Position numbers and translations under genes: made by a program. The notes below the pieces were generated by a model. The model made no database searches and had not been told where the DNA came from. It saw nothing but the letters and a program-made list of their open reading frames with translations. A DNA stretch of 49,081 nucleotides from Lewinellaceae bacterium (GTDB lineage Bacteria > Bacteroidota > Bacteroidia > Chitinophagales > Saprospiraceae): assembly GCA_016712415.1 (NCBI GenBank), contig JADJRC010000028.1:1-49081 (forward strand), written 5' to 3'. Below are positions 9,029 through 16,970 of the stretch, piece by piece. The first letter of the stretch is position 1, and every line of letters begins with the position of its first letter.

Positions 9029-9802
9029 ATGACAAAGTTATTGACCGGTATTTATGTTTTTGTGCTGCCGTTAATGAGCGCCATGCACGCGTGTTACTAC
9101 TCCGATGCATCGGATTCCCGCGCGCAGGCGACGGCGGCTGAATCCGCCATGGATTCTGTTCCCGGCAGGGCAGATATCAACTACCTGCTTGGCAAGTTCG
9201 ACCCGGCAACCCGTTCCGACTTTATAACGGTTGGCAAGCCCTATACCGACAAGCCCGGGATGCTGCTGCGGAAAGAAGCGTTTGAAGCTTTTAAAAAGAT
9301 GTTCGAAGCGGCAGAAAAGGATGGTATCGGGTTGCGCATTATTTCCAGTACCCGCAATTTTGAAAAACAAAAAGCCATTTGGGAAGGGAAATGGTCGCGA
9401 TTTGAAAAGGAAGCCCCCGGCGCGAAAACGCGTGCGCTGAAAATTCTGGAATATTCGGCCATGCCGGGTTCTTCCCGCCACCATTGGGGCACCGACATCG
9501 ACCTGAACGACCTCAACAACCCCGCGTTTGAGAAGAAGGGCAAGTTTGAAAAAGCATACGCCTGGCTTGACGCCCATGCCCATGAATACGGTTTTTGCCA
9601 ACCCTACACCGCAGGGCGCACTTCCGGCTACCACGAGGAAAAATGGCATTGGTCGTACACCCCCCTGAGCAGGGTTTTTCTGGAACAATACAATGACAAT
9701 ATAAAAGACAGCGATATAGAGGGTTTTAAAGGCGCCGCTACGGCGTCTGAAATCGGTATCGTCAAAAACTATGTGCTCGGTATTAATGAACGGTGCAAGT
9801 GA
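9029..9802 (+). CDS. M15B (VanY-type) D-alanyl-D-alanine carboxypeptidase family protein
   Basis: A 257-residue exported peptidase predicted to trim D-Ala from peptidoglycan peptides. A signal segment covers about residues 1-22; the cysteine at 22 (AMHAC) might be a weak lipobox. The zinc-binding pattern of the M15 family is present: SRHHWGTDIDL supplies the S-x-H-x(6)-D ligands and EKWHWSY the catalytic Glu and third His ligand (E-K-W-H). ISSTRNFEKQKAIWEGKW is the usual upstream helix. A -7 promoter box precedes it and no operon partner is evident. The family call is firm; substrate specificity is inferred. Confidence 0.88.
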   Translation: MTKLLTGIYVFVLPLMSAMHACYYSDASDSRAQATAAESAMDSVPGRADINYLLGKFDPATRSDFITVGKPYTDKPGMLLRKEAFEAFKKMFEAAEKDGIGLRIISSTRNFEKQKAIWEGKWSRFEKEAPGAKTRALKILEYSAMPGSSRHHWGTDIDLNDLNNPAFEKKGKFEKAYAWLDAHAHEYGFCQPYTAGRTSGYHEEKWHWSYTPLSRVFLEQYNDNIKDSDIEGFKGAATASEIGIVKNYVLGINERCK

Positions 9803-9854
9803 ATGGTTGAATTGTTACATTGTTTTAAACAAAATACCCCAATGACAGACTAAT

Positions 9855-10412
9855 ATGGCTTATACAGAATCGAATATGCTTCCGCTGGGCACCAGGGCTC
9901 CGGATTTTACCCTGCCGGATACGGTGAGTAGAAAGATGGTATCGCTCGGGGATGTGGCTTCATCGAGGGCAACCGTGGTGATGTTCCTTTGTAATCATTG
10001 CCCATACGTCGTCTATGTCAACCCCGAAATTGTGCGTGTGGTCAGCGACTATCAGGCTCGCGGTGTCACGTTTGTAGGTATCAGCAGCAACGACGCCGAG
10101 GCATACCCGGAAGATGGGCCTGATAAAATGACTGCCCACGCAAAGGCAGTTGGCTACACTTTCCCATACCTTTACGACGCCACCCAGGAGGTAGCGCGCG
10201 CCTACGATGCAGCCTGTACGCCCGATTTTTATGTGTTTGACGGAAATCTGCAACTCGTGTACCGCGGACAACTTGACGACAGCCGGCCCAGACGCAACCC
10301 GGTTGAATCTACCGGCGCCGACCTGCGTGCCGCGTTAGACGCCGTACTGGAAGGGCGAGCCGTCAACCCCGTGCAGCGCCCTTCAGGCGGGTGTAATATT
10401 AAGTGGAAATGA
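9855..10412 (+). CDS. Thioredoxin-fold peroxiredoxin-like protein (AhpC/TSA type)
   Basis: A 185-residue cytoplasmic protein with no signal peptide. It opens with LPLGTRAPDFTLPDTVSRK, the AhpC/TSA start. The redox motif is FLCNHCPYV, a C-x-x-C variant characteristic of the thioredoxin family proteins related to PRX-like2, followed by GISSNDAEAYPEDGPDKM and the cis-proline strand TPDFYVFD. It probably reduces peroxides or disulfides; the partner is unknown. It lies 54 bases before nadC on the same strand. Confidence 0.85.
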   Translation: MAYTESNMLPLGTRAPDFTLPDTVSRKMVSLGDVASSRATVVMFLCNHCPYVVYVNPEIVRVVSDYQARGVTFVGISSNDAEAYPEDGPDKMTAHAKAVGYTFPYLYDATQEVARAYDAACTPDFYVFDGNLQLVYRGQLDDSRPRRNPVESTGADLRAALDAVLEGRAVNPVQRPSGGCNIKWK

Positions 10413-10466
10413 AACCCGCCACCTCCAAAAACCCGCAAACTAAACAATGCTCAATTACTTATACGT

Positions 10467-11327
10467 ATGCGACCAAAGCAAATTACCGATCAGCAGATAC
10501 ACGATTTCATTGTAGCAGGGCTGCAGGAAGACATCGGGACAGGCGACCACACTTCTCTGGCGACGATACCTGCCGACAGCCGGAGCCGCGCCGCGCTCAA
10601 GATAAAAGACTACGGTGTGCTGGCCGGCGTAGAACTGGCGGAAATGGTTTTCCGCCACCTCGATCCTGCCGCCAGTATAACTGTACGCAAAGCCGACGGC
10701 GCCGATGTGCTGTACGGCGAATCGGGTTTTGAAGTGGAGGCGAACACCCGCGCCCTGCTCATGGCCGAACGCCTTGTGCTCAACACCATGCAACGCATGA
10801 GCGGCATCGCCACCCTGAGCAGCCGCTTTGCCTTTGAGGTGGGCGACCTGCCGGTCAAAGTGCTCGATACCCGCAAAACGACGCCGCTCATCCGTTTTCT
10901 GGAAAAATGGGCCGTCAGTATCGGCGGCTGTGAAAACTACCGCTGGGGCCTCTACGATTGGATCATGATCAAAGACAACCACATCGATGCAGCCGGCGGG
11001 GTACGGAAGGCGGTGGAGCGGGCACATGCCTACCAGAAAGAAAAAGGACTCGACCTGGGCATCACCGTCGAGGTACGCAACCTCGTGGAACTGGAAGAAC
11101 TGCTCGACATCGGCGGCATCACGCGGATCATGTTCGACAACTTCGAAATACCAATTCTCCACGAAGCCGTGGCATTTGTCAACGGCCGCTTTGAAACCGA
11201 AGCGTCCGGCGGCATAACGCTTTTCAACGTGCGCAAATACGCCCAGTCGGGCGTCAATTACGTGTCCGCAGGCTCGCTCACCCATTCGGCGCAGCCGCTC
11301 GACCTTAGCCTCAAAATTGTGAGATAA
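10467..11327 (+). CDS. nadC: Nicotinate-nucleotide diphosphorylase (carboxylating)
   Basis: A 286-residue quinolinate phosphoribosyltransferase making nicotinate mononucleotide in NAD synthesis. The hallmark blocks are all present: EDIGTGDHTS, LLMAERLVLNTMQRMSGIAT, LDTRKTTPLIRFLEKWAV, then GGCENYRWGLYDWIMIKDNH, and the barrel end ITLFNVRKYAQSGVNYVSAG. The usual N-H-R of the third block is N-Y-R here, with tyrosine at residue 158. The position is generally described as contributing to substrate binding, so the change deserves checking. No nadA or nadB is visible in the window. Confidence 0.95.
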   Translation: MRPKQITDQQIHDFIVAGLQEDIGTGDHTSLATIPADSRSRAALKIKDYGVLAGVELAEMVFRHLDPAASITVRKADGADVLYGESGFEVEANTRALLMAERLVLNTMQRMSGIATLSSRFAFEVGDLPVKVLDTRKTTPLIRFLEKWAVSIGGCENYRWGLYDWIMIKDNHIDAAGGVRKAVERAHAYQKEKGLDLGITVEVRNLVELEELLDIGGITRIMFDNFEIPILHEAVAFVNGRFETEASGGITLFNVRKYAQSGVNYVSAGSLTHSAQPLDLSLKIVR

Positions 11328-11363
11328 ACAACCTCAGACCGCAAGCCAACTGTCAACTGCCAC

Positions 11364-11789
11364 ATGTCTTCCGACGATTTTTACTGGTACGCCAGCATAC
11401 TGATATTCATTCCCTGGGCACTGCTGCTCGTCGCGCCGCGATGGCAATACACCGAACCTGTTGCCTTTGGCGCTGCCATTATCTTGCTGGTGGCGGCCGC
11501 TATTTTTACCTTCCTTTATCTGACCGGCCCCGAAGCCGGGGGTAGCCTGTTGTCGCTGGACGGCCTCACGCACCTGTTCAGGAGCAAGGAAATGCTGCTC
11601 ACCGGATGGCTCAATTACCTGTCGTTTTGCCTGCTCGTCGGCACCTGGCAGACACACGATGCCCGGCAATTGCGGATCGGGCATATTTTTCTCGTACCCA
11701 GCCTGTTGCTGACGATGCTTACCGGACCCGCCGGGTTGCTCCTGTACCTGGTCGTTCGTTTTTTCCGGACGAAGAAGTGGGAACTGTAA
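11364..11789 (+). CDS. ABA4-like (DUF4281) four-helix membrane protein
   Basis: A 141-residue inner-membrane protein with about four hydrophobic segments (about 8-25, 33-53, 77-97, 105-133). The pattern GLTHLFRSKEMLLTGWLNYLSFCLLVGTW, seen here in pieces, followed by HDARQLRIGH and PSLLLTMLTGPAGLLLYLVVR, resembles the ABA4-like family. Bacterial members have no settled function. It begins 36 bases after nadC on the same strand and its stop codon is one base before the palindrome array. Confidence 0.6.
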   Translation: MSSDDFYWYASILIFIPWALLLVAPRWQYTEPVAFGAAIILLVAAAIFTFLYLTGPEAGGSLLSLDGLTHLFRSKEMLLTGWLNYLSFCLLVGTWQTHDARQLRIGHIFLVPSLLLTMLTGPAGLLLYLVVRFFRTKKWEL

Positions 11790-11790
11790 C

Positions 11791-11938
11791 GCCAACCTCT
11801 GGTTGGCATACTGCATGCCAACCAGAGGTTGGCGTTACGCGTGCCAACCAGAGGTTGGTGGTACTGCATGCCAACCAGAGGTTGGCGTTACGCGTGCCAA
11901 CCAGAGGTTGGCGGTACGCGTGCCAACCAGAGGTTGGC
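11791..11938. repeat. Six-copy array of 17-base palindromes (family B), 26-27 base period
   Basis: Copies of gccaaccagaggttggc start at 11791 (inverted centre, tct), 11817, 11843 (last base changed), 11870, 11896 and 11922. Each has 7-base perfect arms around aga. The 9-10 base spacers are near-identical and alternate between words like tactgcat and ttacgcgt. The array starts one base after a stop codon and ends about 70 bases before the helicase start. A diverged seventh copy lies at 15591. Confidence 0.92.
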
Positions 11939-12008
11939 GGTACGTGGTATTTTGCTCAAAATTCGCCACCTTTGCAGGGTAATTTTTCAAGTACTAAACA
12001 TAATCTAA

Positions 12009-13271
12009 TTGGATTTTTCTGAATTTGGCCTCCACCCCGATCTGCTGGACGGCATCGACGCCCTGAATTTTACGACAGCCACACCCATACAAGAACAGGC
12101 TATTCCATTGATATTAGAAGGGCGCGACCTTATTGGTATAGCCCAAACGGGTACCGGCAAAACGGCTGCATTCGTACTTCCCATCATCGACAGGATCATG
12201 GAATCCGGCGAAGCCGACTATACCCAGGCACTCGTCATCGTACCTACCCGCGAACTGGCGATGCAGATCGACCAGGCCGTGGAAGCGTATTCCTATTTCA
12301 CCGGGGTATCGTCTATCGCGATTTACGGCGGCGGCGGCGGCAAGGATTTTTCCAAAGGCAAAGATGCCATTACCCGTGGCGCCGATATCATCATCGCTAC
12401 GCCGGGGCGACTGATCGCGCACATGAACCTGGGCTATGTCGACTTTTCCCGCCTGCGCTTTCTGGTGCTCGACGAAGCCGACCGTATGCTGGATATGGGC
12501 TTTATGCCCGACCTGACGCGCATCATCGACCAGATCAACCCCAAACGCCAGAGCCTGCTGTTTTCGGCTACCATGCCGAGCGGCGTCATGCGCCTGGCGC
12601 GTACCCTGCTGCGCAACCCCGCGACGGTGAGCATTGCGCTCTCCAAGCCGGCAGAAGGGGTTACACAAAGCGCGTTTATGGTGAACGACCGGCAGAAAAT
12701 ACCGCTCATCACCGAAATCCTGAAGGACAAAACAGGGGAACGCATCCTGATCTTCGGCTCTACCAAGCAGGCGGTGGGTATGTTGTTCCAAAAGTTAAAA
12801 GCCAAAGGGTTCAGCGTCGGACAAATCAGTAGCGACCTGCAACAGGAAGACCGCGAGAAGGGGATGCTCGCCTTCCGCAACCGCCAGGTCGACATCCTCG
12901 TCGCCACCGACGTGTTGAGCCGCGGTATTGACGTGGAAGGCATCGACCTGGTGCTCAATTTCGACGTGCCCCGCGATGCGGAAGATTATGTGCACCGCAT
13001 CGGCCGGACGGCACGCGCCGCGCGCAAGGGCGCCGCGATCACCCTCGTTTCCCATACCGACCTCGTGCGTTTCAAACGCATCGAACAACTGATCGGCAAC
13101 GAAGTGCCCAAACAGGCCCTGCCGCCGCATATTGCATCGCTCGAAGAAGACAGCCGACGCGAACCGCGCGGTGGCCGCAGGGGCGGCGACAAAAAACAGC
13201 CCTTCCGGGGCCGTGGAGATCGATCAAGAGGACGGGGAAAGGGCGGTAAAAAACCCGAAGCAAAAGGTTGA
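12009..13271 (+). CDS. DEAD-box ATP-dependent RNA helicase
   Basis: A 420-residue helicase of the RhlE/DeaD group, expected to remodel RNA in ribosome assembly or decay. The motifs run in order: Q motif (F-x-x-PIQEQAIP), I AQTGTGKT, Ia PTRELAMQ, Ib TPGRL, II DEAD, III SAT, V ATDVLSRGIDVEG and VI HRIGRTARA. The C-terminal 45 residues are Arg/Gly/Lys-rich (RGRGDRSRGRGKGGK), a typical RNA-binding tail. The start is TTG at 12009: an in-frame TAA stands immediately before it and homologues start with the same FSEFGLHP segment. It is convergent with the GH3 gene. Confidence 0.94.
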   Translation: MDFSEFGLHPDLLDGIDALNFTTATPIQEQAIPLILEGRDLIGIAQTGTGKTAAFVLPIIDRIMESGEADYTQALVIVPTRELAMQIDQAVEAYSYFTGVSSIAIYGGGGGKDFSKGKDAITRGADIIIATPGRLIAHMNLGYVDFSRLRFLVLDEADRMLDMGFMPDLTRIIDQINPKRQSLLFSATMPSGVMRLARTLLRNPATVSIALSKPAEGVTQSAFMVNDRQKIPLITEILKDKTGERILIFGSTKQAVGMLFQKLKAKGFSVGQISSDLQQEDREKGMLAFRNRQVDILVATDVLSRGIDVEGIDLVLNFDVPRDAEDYVHRIGRTARAARKGAAITLVSHTDLVRFKRIEQLIGNEVPKQALPPHIASLEEDSRREPRGGRRGGDKKQPFRGRGDRSRGRGKGGKKPEAKG

Positions 13272-13274
13272 TTT

Positions 13275-13372
13275 GGGGTTGCGAAGGTTACGGGTTGCGG
13301 AGGTTACGGGTTGGCGTTACTTTAATACTGGTAATTTTCAAACGTCGGACCCGCAACCTGCGCAACCACCCC
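13275..13372. terminator. Imperfect inverted repeat between convergent genes, possible bidirectional terminator
   Basis: The left part (13275-13300, ggggttgcgaaggttacggg and on) pairs imperfectly with the right part (13350-13372, cccgcaacctgcgcaaccac and on). The sequence is built from repeated words such as ggttacgggttgcgg. It fills the whole gap between the helicase and GH3 stop codons. There is no strong T-tract, so the terminator role is inferred from position. Confidence 0.4.
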
Positions 13373-15265
13373 TTAAAACGTCAGCCCAAACCCGAACTTA
13401 TACAGCGGGTTTTCCGAGTCATAAGGCACATCCTCTTTTTGTTTGCGCACGGCCTCCATCGAGGAGGGCAGTTCAAACGGCAAATGCCCCTCGGGTTTTG
13501 CTTTCCCAAAAATAATATCCAGCAACGCTGCATCGCTGGCGCCGTAGTTTGCCAGCAGGGCCTTTGCCTTTGCGCTGATCTCCGGAATCACTGCCGGGCG
13601 GTCGAGGTAAATATCCACGATGGTCGGCACGGCGTTCAGCAGTTGCAAAATGCTGTCTTTTTCCGTTCCCTTGAAGTCGAGGTCGCCGTGGTGAAAGCCC
13701 CGTGCAAACGGGTTTTGCGTTTCTACCGGGTACCAGGGAGTGTTCAGCCGGATGATGGCGATGTCCGCTTTCTTCGGGTCGTCTACCACCGTTCCATATA
13801 GAGACGCCACCTTGGCATCCACATTTCTGACGTATATTTTCAAGGCGCCCTGCTTCAGGGGCAATGTTTTGTCTTCGTTTTTCAGCAGGGTATAGGAACG
13901 GCGTTGTGCCACCTCGCCTGCTTTTACAAATTCCGGATTGCCGACAAGTTGCACGGCCTTTTCCACATCGACGTAGGGGTTGTCGAACAGACCGAGTACG
14001 AACTTCTGCCGCAGCAGGCGCCGCACCGATTCGTCGAGCCGCGTTTCCGGGATCTTGCCCGATTTTACCAGTTCAACCAACAGCTCGGGGCAGTTTTCTC
14101 CGCCAAACTGGTCGCAACCCGCCTCAATGATCTTTTGTACACGCTCCGGACGGGTCAGCCCCTCCACACCCCAGGCGCGCGCCGGCCACACGACCGGGCC
14201 CATATTTGCGTCGGTGACAAGCCCCCAGTCGGTACACACCACGCCGTCGTATTTGTATTTGCCGCGCAGCATTGTCGTGATGATATCCTTGTTGTACGAA
14301 AAGCCGACGTCTTCGCTGGTCTGGCCGGTTGGTACGCCGTAATAGGGCATGATCGAAGCGGTATGCGCCTCAAACGCCGCTTCAAAGGGAAGCAGGTGGT
14401 AGTTGAAATTATTGCCAGGGTAAACCTGCCCTTTCTGGAACTCAAAGTGCGGGTCGAGTCCCTCCTTTTGCGGACCGCCGCCGGAGAAGTGCTTGGTCAT
14501 GCAGGCCACGCTTTGTGGGCCCAGTTGTTCGCCCTGGAAGCCGAGCACATAGGCCTTGACCATACGCGCCGACAGTTGGGCGTCTTCACCGAAGGTGCCG
14601 CTGATGCGCGCCCAGCGCGGCTCGGTGGCCAGGTCGGCCATAGGGTGCAGCGCCTCGCGGATGCCCACCGCCACGTACTCCTGCCGGGCGATATCGCCGA
14701 AGGCATGCATCAGCTGCGCGTCGCCGATGGCCGCGAAGCCGAGTTGTTCGGGCCACTGCGAAAAGCCGTTGGCCGCCATAGCGAAAATATTGTTGCTGAA
14801 GTAGTTGCGCGGGTCGGAAGCGATGGTGACCGGAATGCCGAGCCGGGTGTTTTCGGCCATTTTCTGCATCGAGTTATAGCCTTCGGCCATGGCCTTCACC
14901 GACGGCGCTTCCCAGTAGTTGAAGTGGTTCATGTGCTGCCCGTTGATGTATTCTGCGGCAGTGGGCATACGCGCGGCGATGCCCTTGGCGTCGGGCTTGC
15001 GCTCCAGCGTGCCATCGGCGTTGATGAACAGGCCGTTGATAAACATCATGCCCGCTTTTTCTTCCACATTCATTTGGGCCAACAAGTCGTTCACGCGCTC
15101 CTCCACGGGCCTGGAGGCGTCTTCGTATACGTCCATTTTGCCGTTTTTGTTCAGGTCGCGGAAGGTGGTTTTTGCCCTGGATGCCTGGTCTTGGCACGCG
15201 GTAATCAGGAGGATGGCTGACGATGCAACCAGCAGAAAAGTAAGGTGTTGAAAAGTGTTGCGCAT
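13373..15265 (-). CDS. Glycoside hydrolase family 3 lipoprotein
   Basis: A 630-residue exported GH3 enzyme, probably a beta-glucosidase or related exo-glycosidase in the periplasm or on the cell surface. A lipobox (LLITAC, Cys 24) ends the signal peptide. Next comes a calcium-loop-like stretch DLNKNGKMDVYED, then RVNDLLAQMNVEEKAGMM. The barrel domain contains GIPVTIASDPRN, KHFSGGGPQKEG and the catalytic-nucleophile block GVVCTDWG. The C-terminal alpha/beta domain has RRSYTLLKNEDKTLPL and the end GFGLTF. The gene is monocistronic in appearance, with no neighbouring transporter, so the substrate cannot be guessed. Confidence 0.92.
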   Translation of the reverse strand: MRNTFQHLTFLLVASSAILLITACQDQASRAKTTFRDLNKNGKMDVYEDASRPVEERVNDLLAQMNVEEKAGMMFINGLFINADGTLERKPDAKGIAARMPTAAEYINGQHMNHFNYWEAPSVKAMAEGYNSMQKMAENTRLGIPVTIASDPRNYFSNNIFAMAANGFSQWPEQLGFAAIGDAQLMHAFGDIARQEYVAVGIREALHPMADLATEPRWARISGTFGEDAQLSARMVKAYVLGFQGEQLGPQSVACMTKHFSGGGPQKEGLDPHFEFQKGQVYPGNNFNYHLLPFEAAFEAHTASIMPYYGVPTGQTSEDVGFSYNKDIITTMLRGKYKYDGVVCTDWGLVTDANMGPVVWPARAWGVEGLTRPERVQKIIEAGCDQFGGENCPELLVELVKSGKIPETRLDESVRRLLRQKFVLGLFDNPYVDVEKAVQLVGNPEFVKAGEVAQRRSYTLLKNEDKTLPLKQGALKIYVRNVDAKVASLYGTVVDDPKKADIAIIRLNTPWYPVETQNPFARGFHHGDLDFKGTEKDSILQLLNAVPTIVDIYLDRPAVIPEISAKAKALLANYGASDAALLDIIFGKAKPEGHLPFELPSSMEAVRKQKEDVPYDSENPLYKFGFGLTF

Positions 15266-15468
15266 ATTGTCGGAATTTGAAGACGTCCCGGGTACCGCCG
15301 GTTTCAGCCGGCAAACCGCTGAGATCCATCAGATGAATAATTTTTGCCATCCGGCAAAATCTACGGCAAAGGTCGGAGCCGGCAGGCAGAATAGATTTGA
15401 TATATGTCAAATAAAGTACCTCGCCGGTACCGCCAACCGCTACCGCCGGGCGTTGGCTGTGCCTATGT

Positions 15469-15492
15469 ACAACGGACTTCCAGGTCCGTTGT
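15469..15492. repeat. Palindromic repeat, family A, copy 2
   Basis: The arms acaacggac and gtccgttgt are perfect around ttccag. It shares the caacggactt core with the copy at position 2. Confidence 0.8.
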
Positions 15493-15506
15493 AGCGTCGC
15501 GCGAGG

Positions 15507-15528
15507 CGCCGGACCTGGAAGTCCGGCG
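15507..15528. repeat. Palindromic repeat, family A, copy 3 (diverged)
   Basis: The arms cgccggac and gtccggcg flank ctggaa. Compared with copy 2 the outer bases change from aac to gcc on one arm and correspondingly from gtt to ggc on the other, so pairing is kept. Confidence 0.75.
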
Positions 15529-15590
15529 TACTTCTTATTGCCCTTTATGGGTTGGTATCGCTTGATTGCAGCGGATAGTGGTACAAGCGC

Positions 15591-15607
15591 GCCAATCAGA
15601 GATTGGC
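15591..15607. repeat. Palindromic repeat, family B, single diverged copy that supplies a stop codon
   Basis: gccaatcagagattggc differs from the array unit at 11817 by one base in each arm, and the two changes compensate each other. On the minus strand the TGA stop and last codons of the uracil-DNA glycosylase gene lie inside this element. Confidence 0.85.
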
Positions 15608-16183
15608 GGTACCGGCTGCCACACGCTCCTTCAAAAACGGCAGCACCTCCGCTCCGAACCACGGGTTTTTCTTTTCCCATATCCGGTTGCGAGGGGAAGG
15701 GTGGGGGAGCGGCAGGTATTCGGGTACATACGCCCGCCAGTTCCGGACCGTCTCGGTCAGGTTGGCTTTCCGCCATTCGCCGAGATAGCGTTCCTGGGCG
15801 TATTGGCCGAACAGCAGGGTCAATTGAATATCCGGCATCATATCCAGGAAAACACGGTGCCACTGCGGCGCACATTCGGGGCGGGGCGGCAGGTCGCCTG
15901 TTTTACCCGAACCGGGGAAACAGAACCCCATGGGCAGGAGGGCAAAGATTTCGGGGTTGTAAAACGTCCGGGTATCCACCCCGAGCCAGTCGCGCAGGCG
16001 AATGCCGCTGGCATCGTCCCAGGGGATGCCGGTTTCGTGCACTTTCCGTCCCGGCGCCTGACCGATAATCAGGATTTTGGCTTTCGGATGCACGGCAAAA
16101 ACGGGCCGTACGCCGTGCGGGAGATGGGCTGCACAGGTGGTGCAGTCCCGCGCCTGTTGTATAATATGCTCCGGGGCAGTCAT
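15596..16183 (-). CDS. Uracil-DNA glycosylase family protein
   Basis: A 195-residue member of the uracil-DNA glycosylase superfamily. The N-terminal loop IGQAPGRKVHETGIPWDDASG carries the GQAPG water-activating motif of the family 4/5-like groups, and LPHPSPRN is the second active-site motif. An early pair of cysteines (CTTCAAH) might take part in metal binding but the full four-cysteine cluster of family 4 is not evident, so the exact subfamily is open. Its ATG abuts the TAA of the upstream O-methyltransferase gene, so the two are probably co-transcribed. The last residues are encoded inside a palindromic repeat. Confidence 0.85.
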   Translation of the reverse strand: MTAPEHIIQQARDCTTCAAHLPHGVRPVFAVHPKAKILIIGQAPGRKVHETGIPWDDASGIRLRDWLGVDTRTFYNPEIFALLPMGFCFPGSGKTGDLPPRPECAPQWHRVFLDMMPDIQLTLLFGQYAQERYLGEWRKANLTETVRNWRAYVPEYLPLPHPSPRNRIWEKKNPWFGAEVLPFLKERVAAGTANL

Positions 16184-16852
16184 TTACGGTTTTACATAGG
16201 CCAGCGCCATGCCGTCGTAACCCTTGGCGCCTACGGTTTGAATGATGGTTGCACAAACACGCGGGTTTTCAGCGAGCATTTTATTGAAGCGCCGTACCCC
16301 GATCACGCGCTCGTCGGGATTGTCCGGGTCGATCACTTGACCTTCGCGCACCACATTGTCGGCAATGATGAGGGCGCCGGGACGGGAAAGACGCAGAGCC
16401 GATTCAAAATATTCCGCATACGGCGGTTTGTCGGCGTCGATAAATACGAGGTCGAACGGCCCGGCGCCTTCCGCTTCGAGTTGCTGCAACAGGTCGAGCG
16501 CATTGCCCACGCGGATATCGACTTTTTCTCCGATTCCGGCATTGGCGATATTCTGCCGTGCCACTTCGGCGTGCTTCGGGTCGATTTCCAGCGTGATGAG
16601 CCGCCCGTGCCGTGGCAGTGCCCGTGCCAGCCAGATGGTGCTGTACCCGCCAAGTGTACCGATTTCCAGTATTTTTTCTGCTTTGCATTGCAAGGCAAAC
16701 AGATGGAGCATTTGTCCCTGGTTGGGCGATACGCTGATTTGCGGAATGCCTTCGGCTTCGAGGGAGCGGACGGTGGCGGTCAGGGCCTCGTCTTCCGGTG
16801 CAAACAAGGCGTCAATGTATTGATCGACTGCGGTAAATAGTTCCTGATTCAT
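16184..16852 (-). CDS. SAM-dependent O-methyltransferase (caffeoyl-CoA/YrrM-like)
   Basis: A 222-residue class I methyltransferase of the O-methyltransferase family 3. The SAM site is ILEIGTLGGYSTIWLARAL, followed by ITLEIDPKHAEVARQNI, DLVFIDADKPPYAEYF with the metal-binding aspartates, and ALIIADNVVREGQV. It is a small soluble protein; the acceptor substrate is unknown. It is followed directly by the uracil-DNA glycosylase gene (TAA then ATG). A second family member with a slightly different active site lies at 44455-45090. Confidence 0.9.
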   Translation of the reverse strand: MNQELFTAVDQYIDALFAPEDEALTATVRSLEAEGIPQISVSPNQGQMLHLFALQCKAEKILEIGTLGGYSTIWLARALPRHGRLITLEIDPKHAEVARQNIANAGIGEKVDIRVGNALDLLQQLEAEGAGPFDLVFIDADKPPYAEYFESALRLSRPGALIIADNVVREGQVIDPDNPDERVIGVRRFNKMLAENPRVCATIIQTVGAKGYDGMALAYVKP

Positions 16853-16872
16853 AGGGTTAAAAGTATGCCCCT

Positions 16873-16929
16873 GTACAACGGATTTCCAAATCCGTTGTAC
16901 GGGGGCATTGACGGATTTGGAAATCCGTC
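16873..16929. repeat. Two family A palindromes in the divergent promoter region
   Basis: The first, 16873-16900, has 13-base perfect arms (gtacaacggattt) around cc. The second, 16910-16929, has 9-base perfect arms (gacggattt) around gg. Compared with copy 1 both carry a paired C-to-T and G-to-A change that keeps the stem. They lie between divergent genes, so here they cannot be simple terminators for the neighbouring genes. Confidence 0.88.
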
Positions 16930-16949
16930 GGACGGGCGAACTATCTTTG
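16916..16949 (+). promoter_or_regulatory. Promoter of the polyprenyl synthase gene
   Basis: A -7 box TATCTTTG lies at 16942-16949 and a TTTG at 16916-16919, spaced by 22 bases. The ATG follows 21 bases after the box. The TTTG sits in the second palindrome, so the repeat may supply the -33 element. The promoter also excludes the longer upstream TTG start for the gene. Confidence 0.6.
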
Positions 16950-16970
16950 CCGCCAGAACTTCAAACTGAC

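Larger units (their letters stand above)
15266..15595. other. 330-base intergenic region with four inverted repeats
   Basis: No gene is visible. From left to right there is a GC-rich start with an imperfect fold (cggttt / aaaccg near 15298-15320), the near-palindrome TTTGATATATGTCAAA at 15396-15411 that could be an operator for the GH3 gene, two family A palindromes at 15469 and 15507, and the family B palindrome at 15591 that runs into the next gene. The words taccgcc and ggtacc recur. Confidence 0.6.

Noticed and set aside
11791..11938. CRISPR array
   Set aside because: The repeats are 17-base palindromes, the spacers are only 9-10 bases and nearly identical to each other, and no cas gene is present.
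13904..15220. 438-codon plus-strand frame opposite the GH3 gene
   Set aside because: The minus strand encodes an unmistakable GH3 enzyme; the antisense product is low-complexity and unlike any protein.
16908..16970. N-terminal extension of the polyprenyl synthase
   Set aside because: It would translate a palindromic repeat and the -7 promoter box; the ATG at 16971 fits the family.
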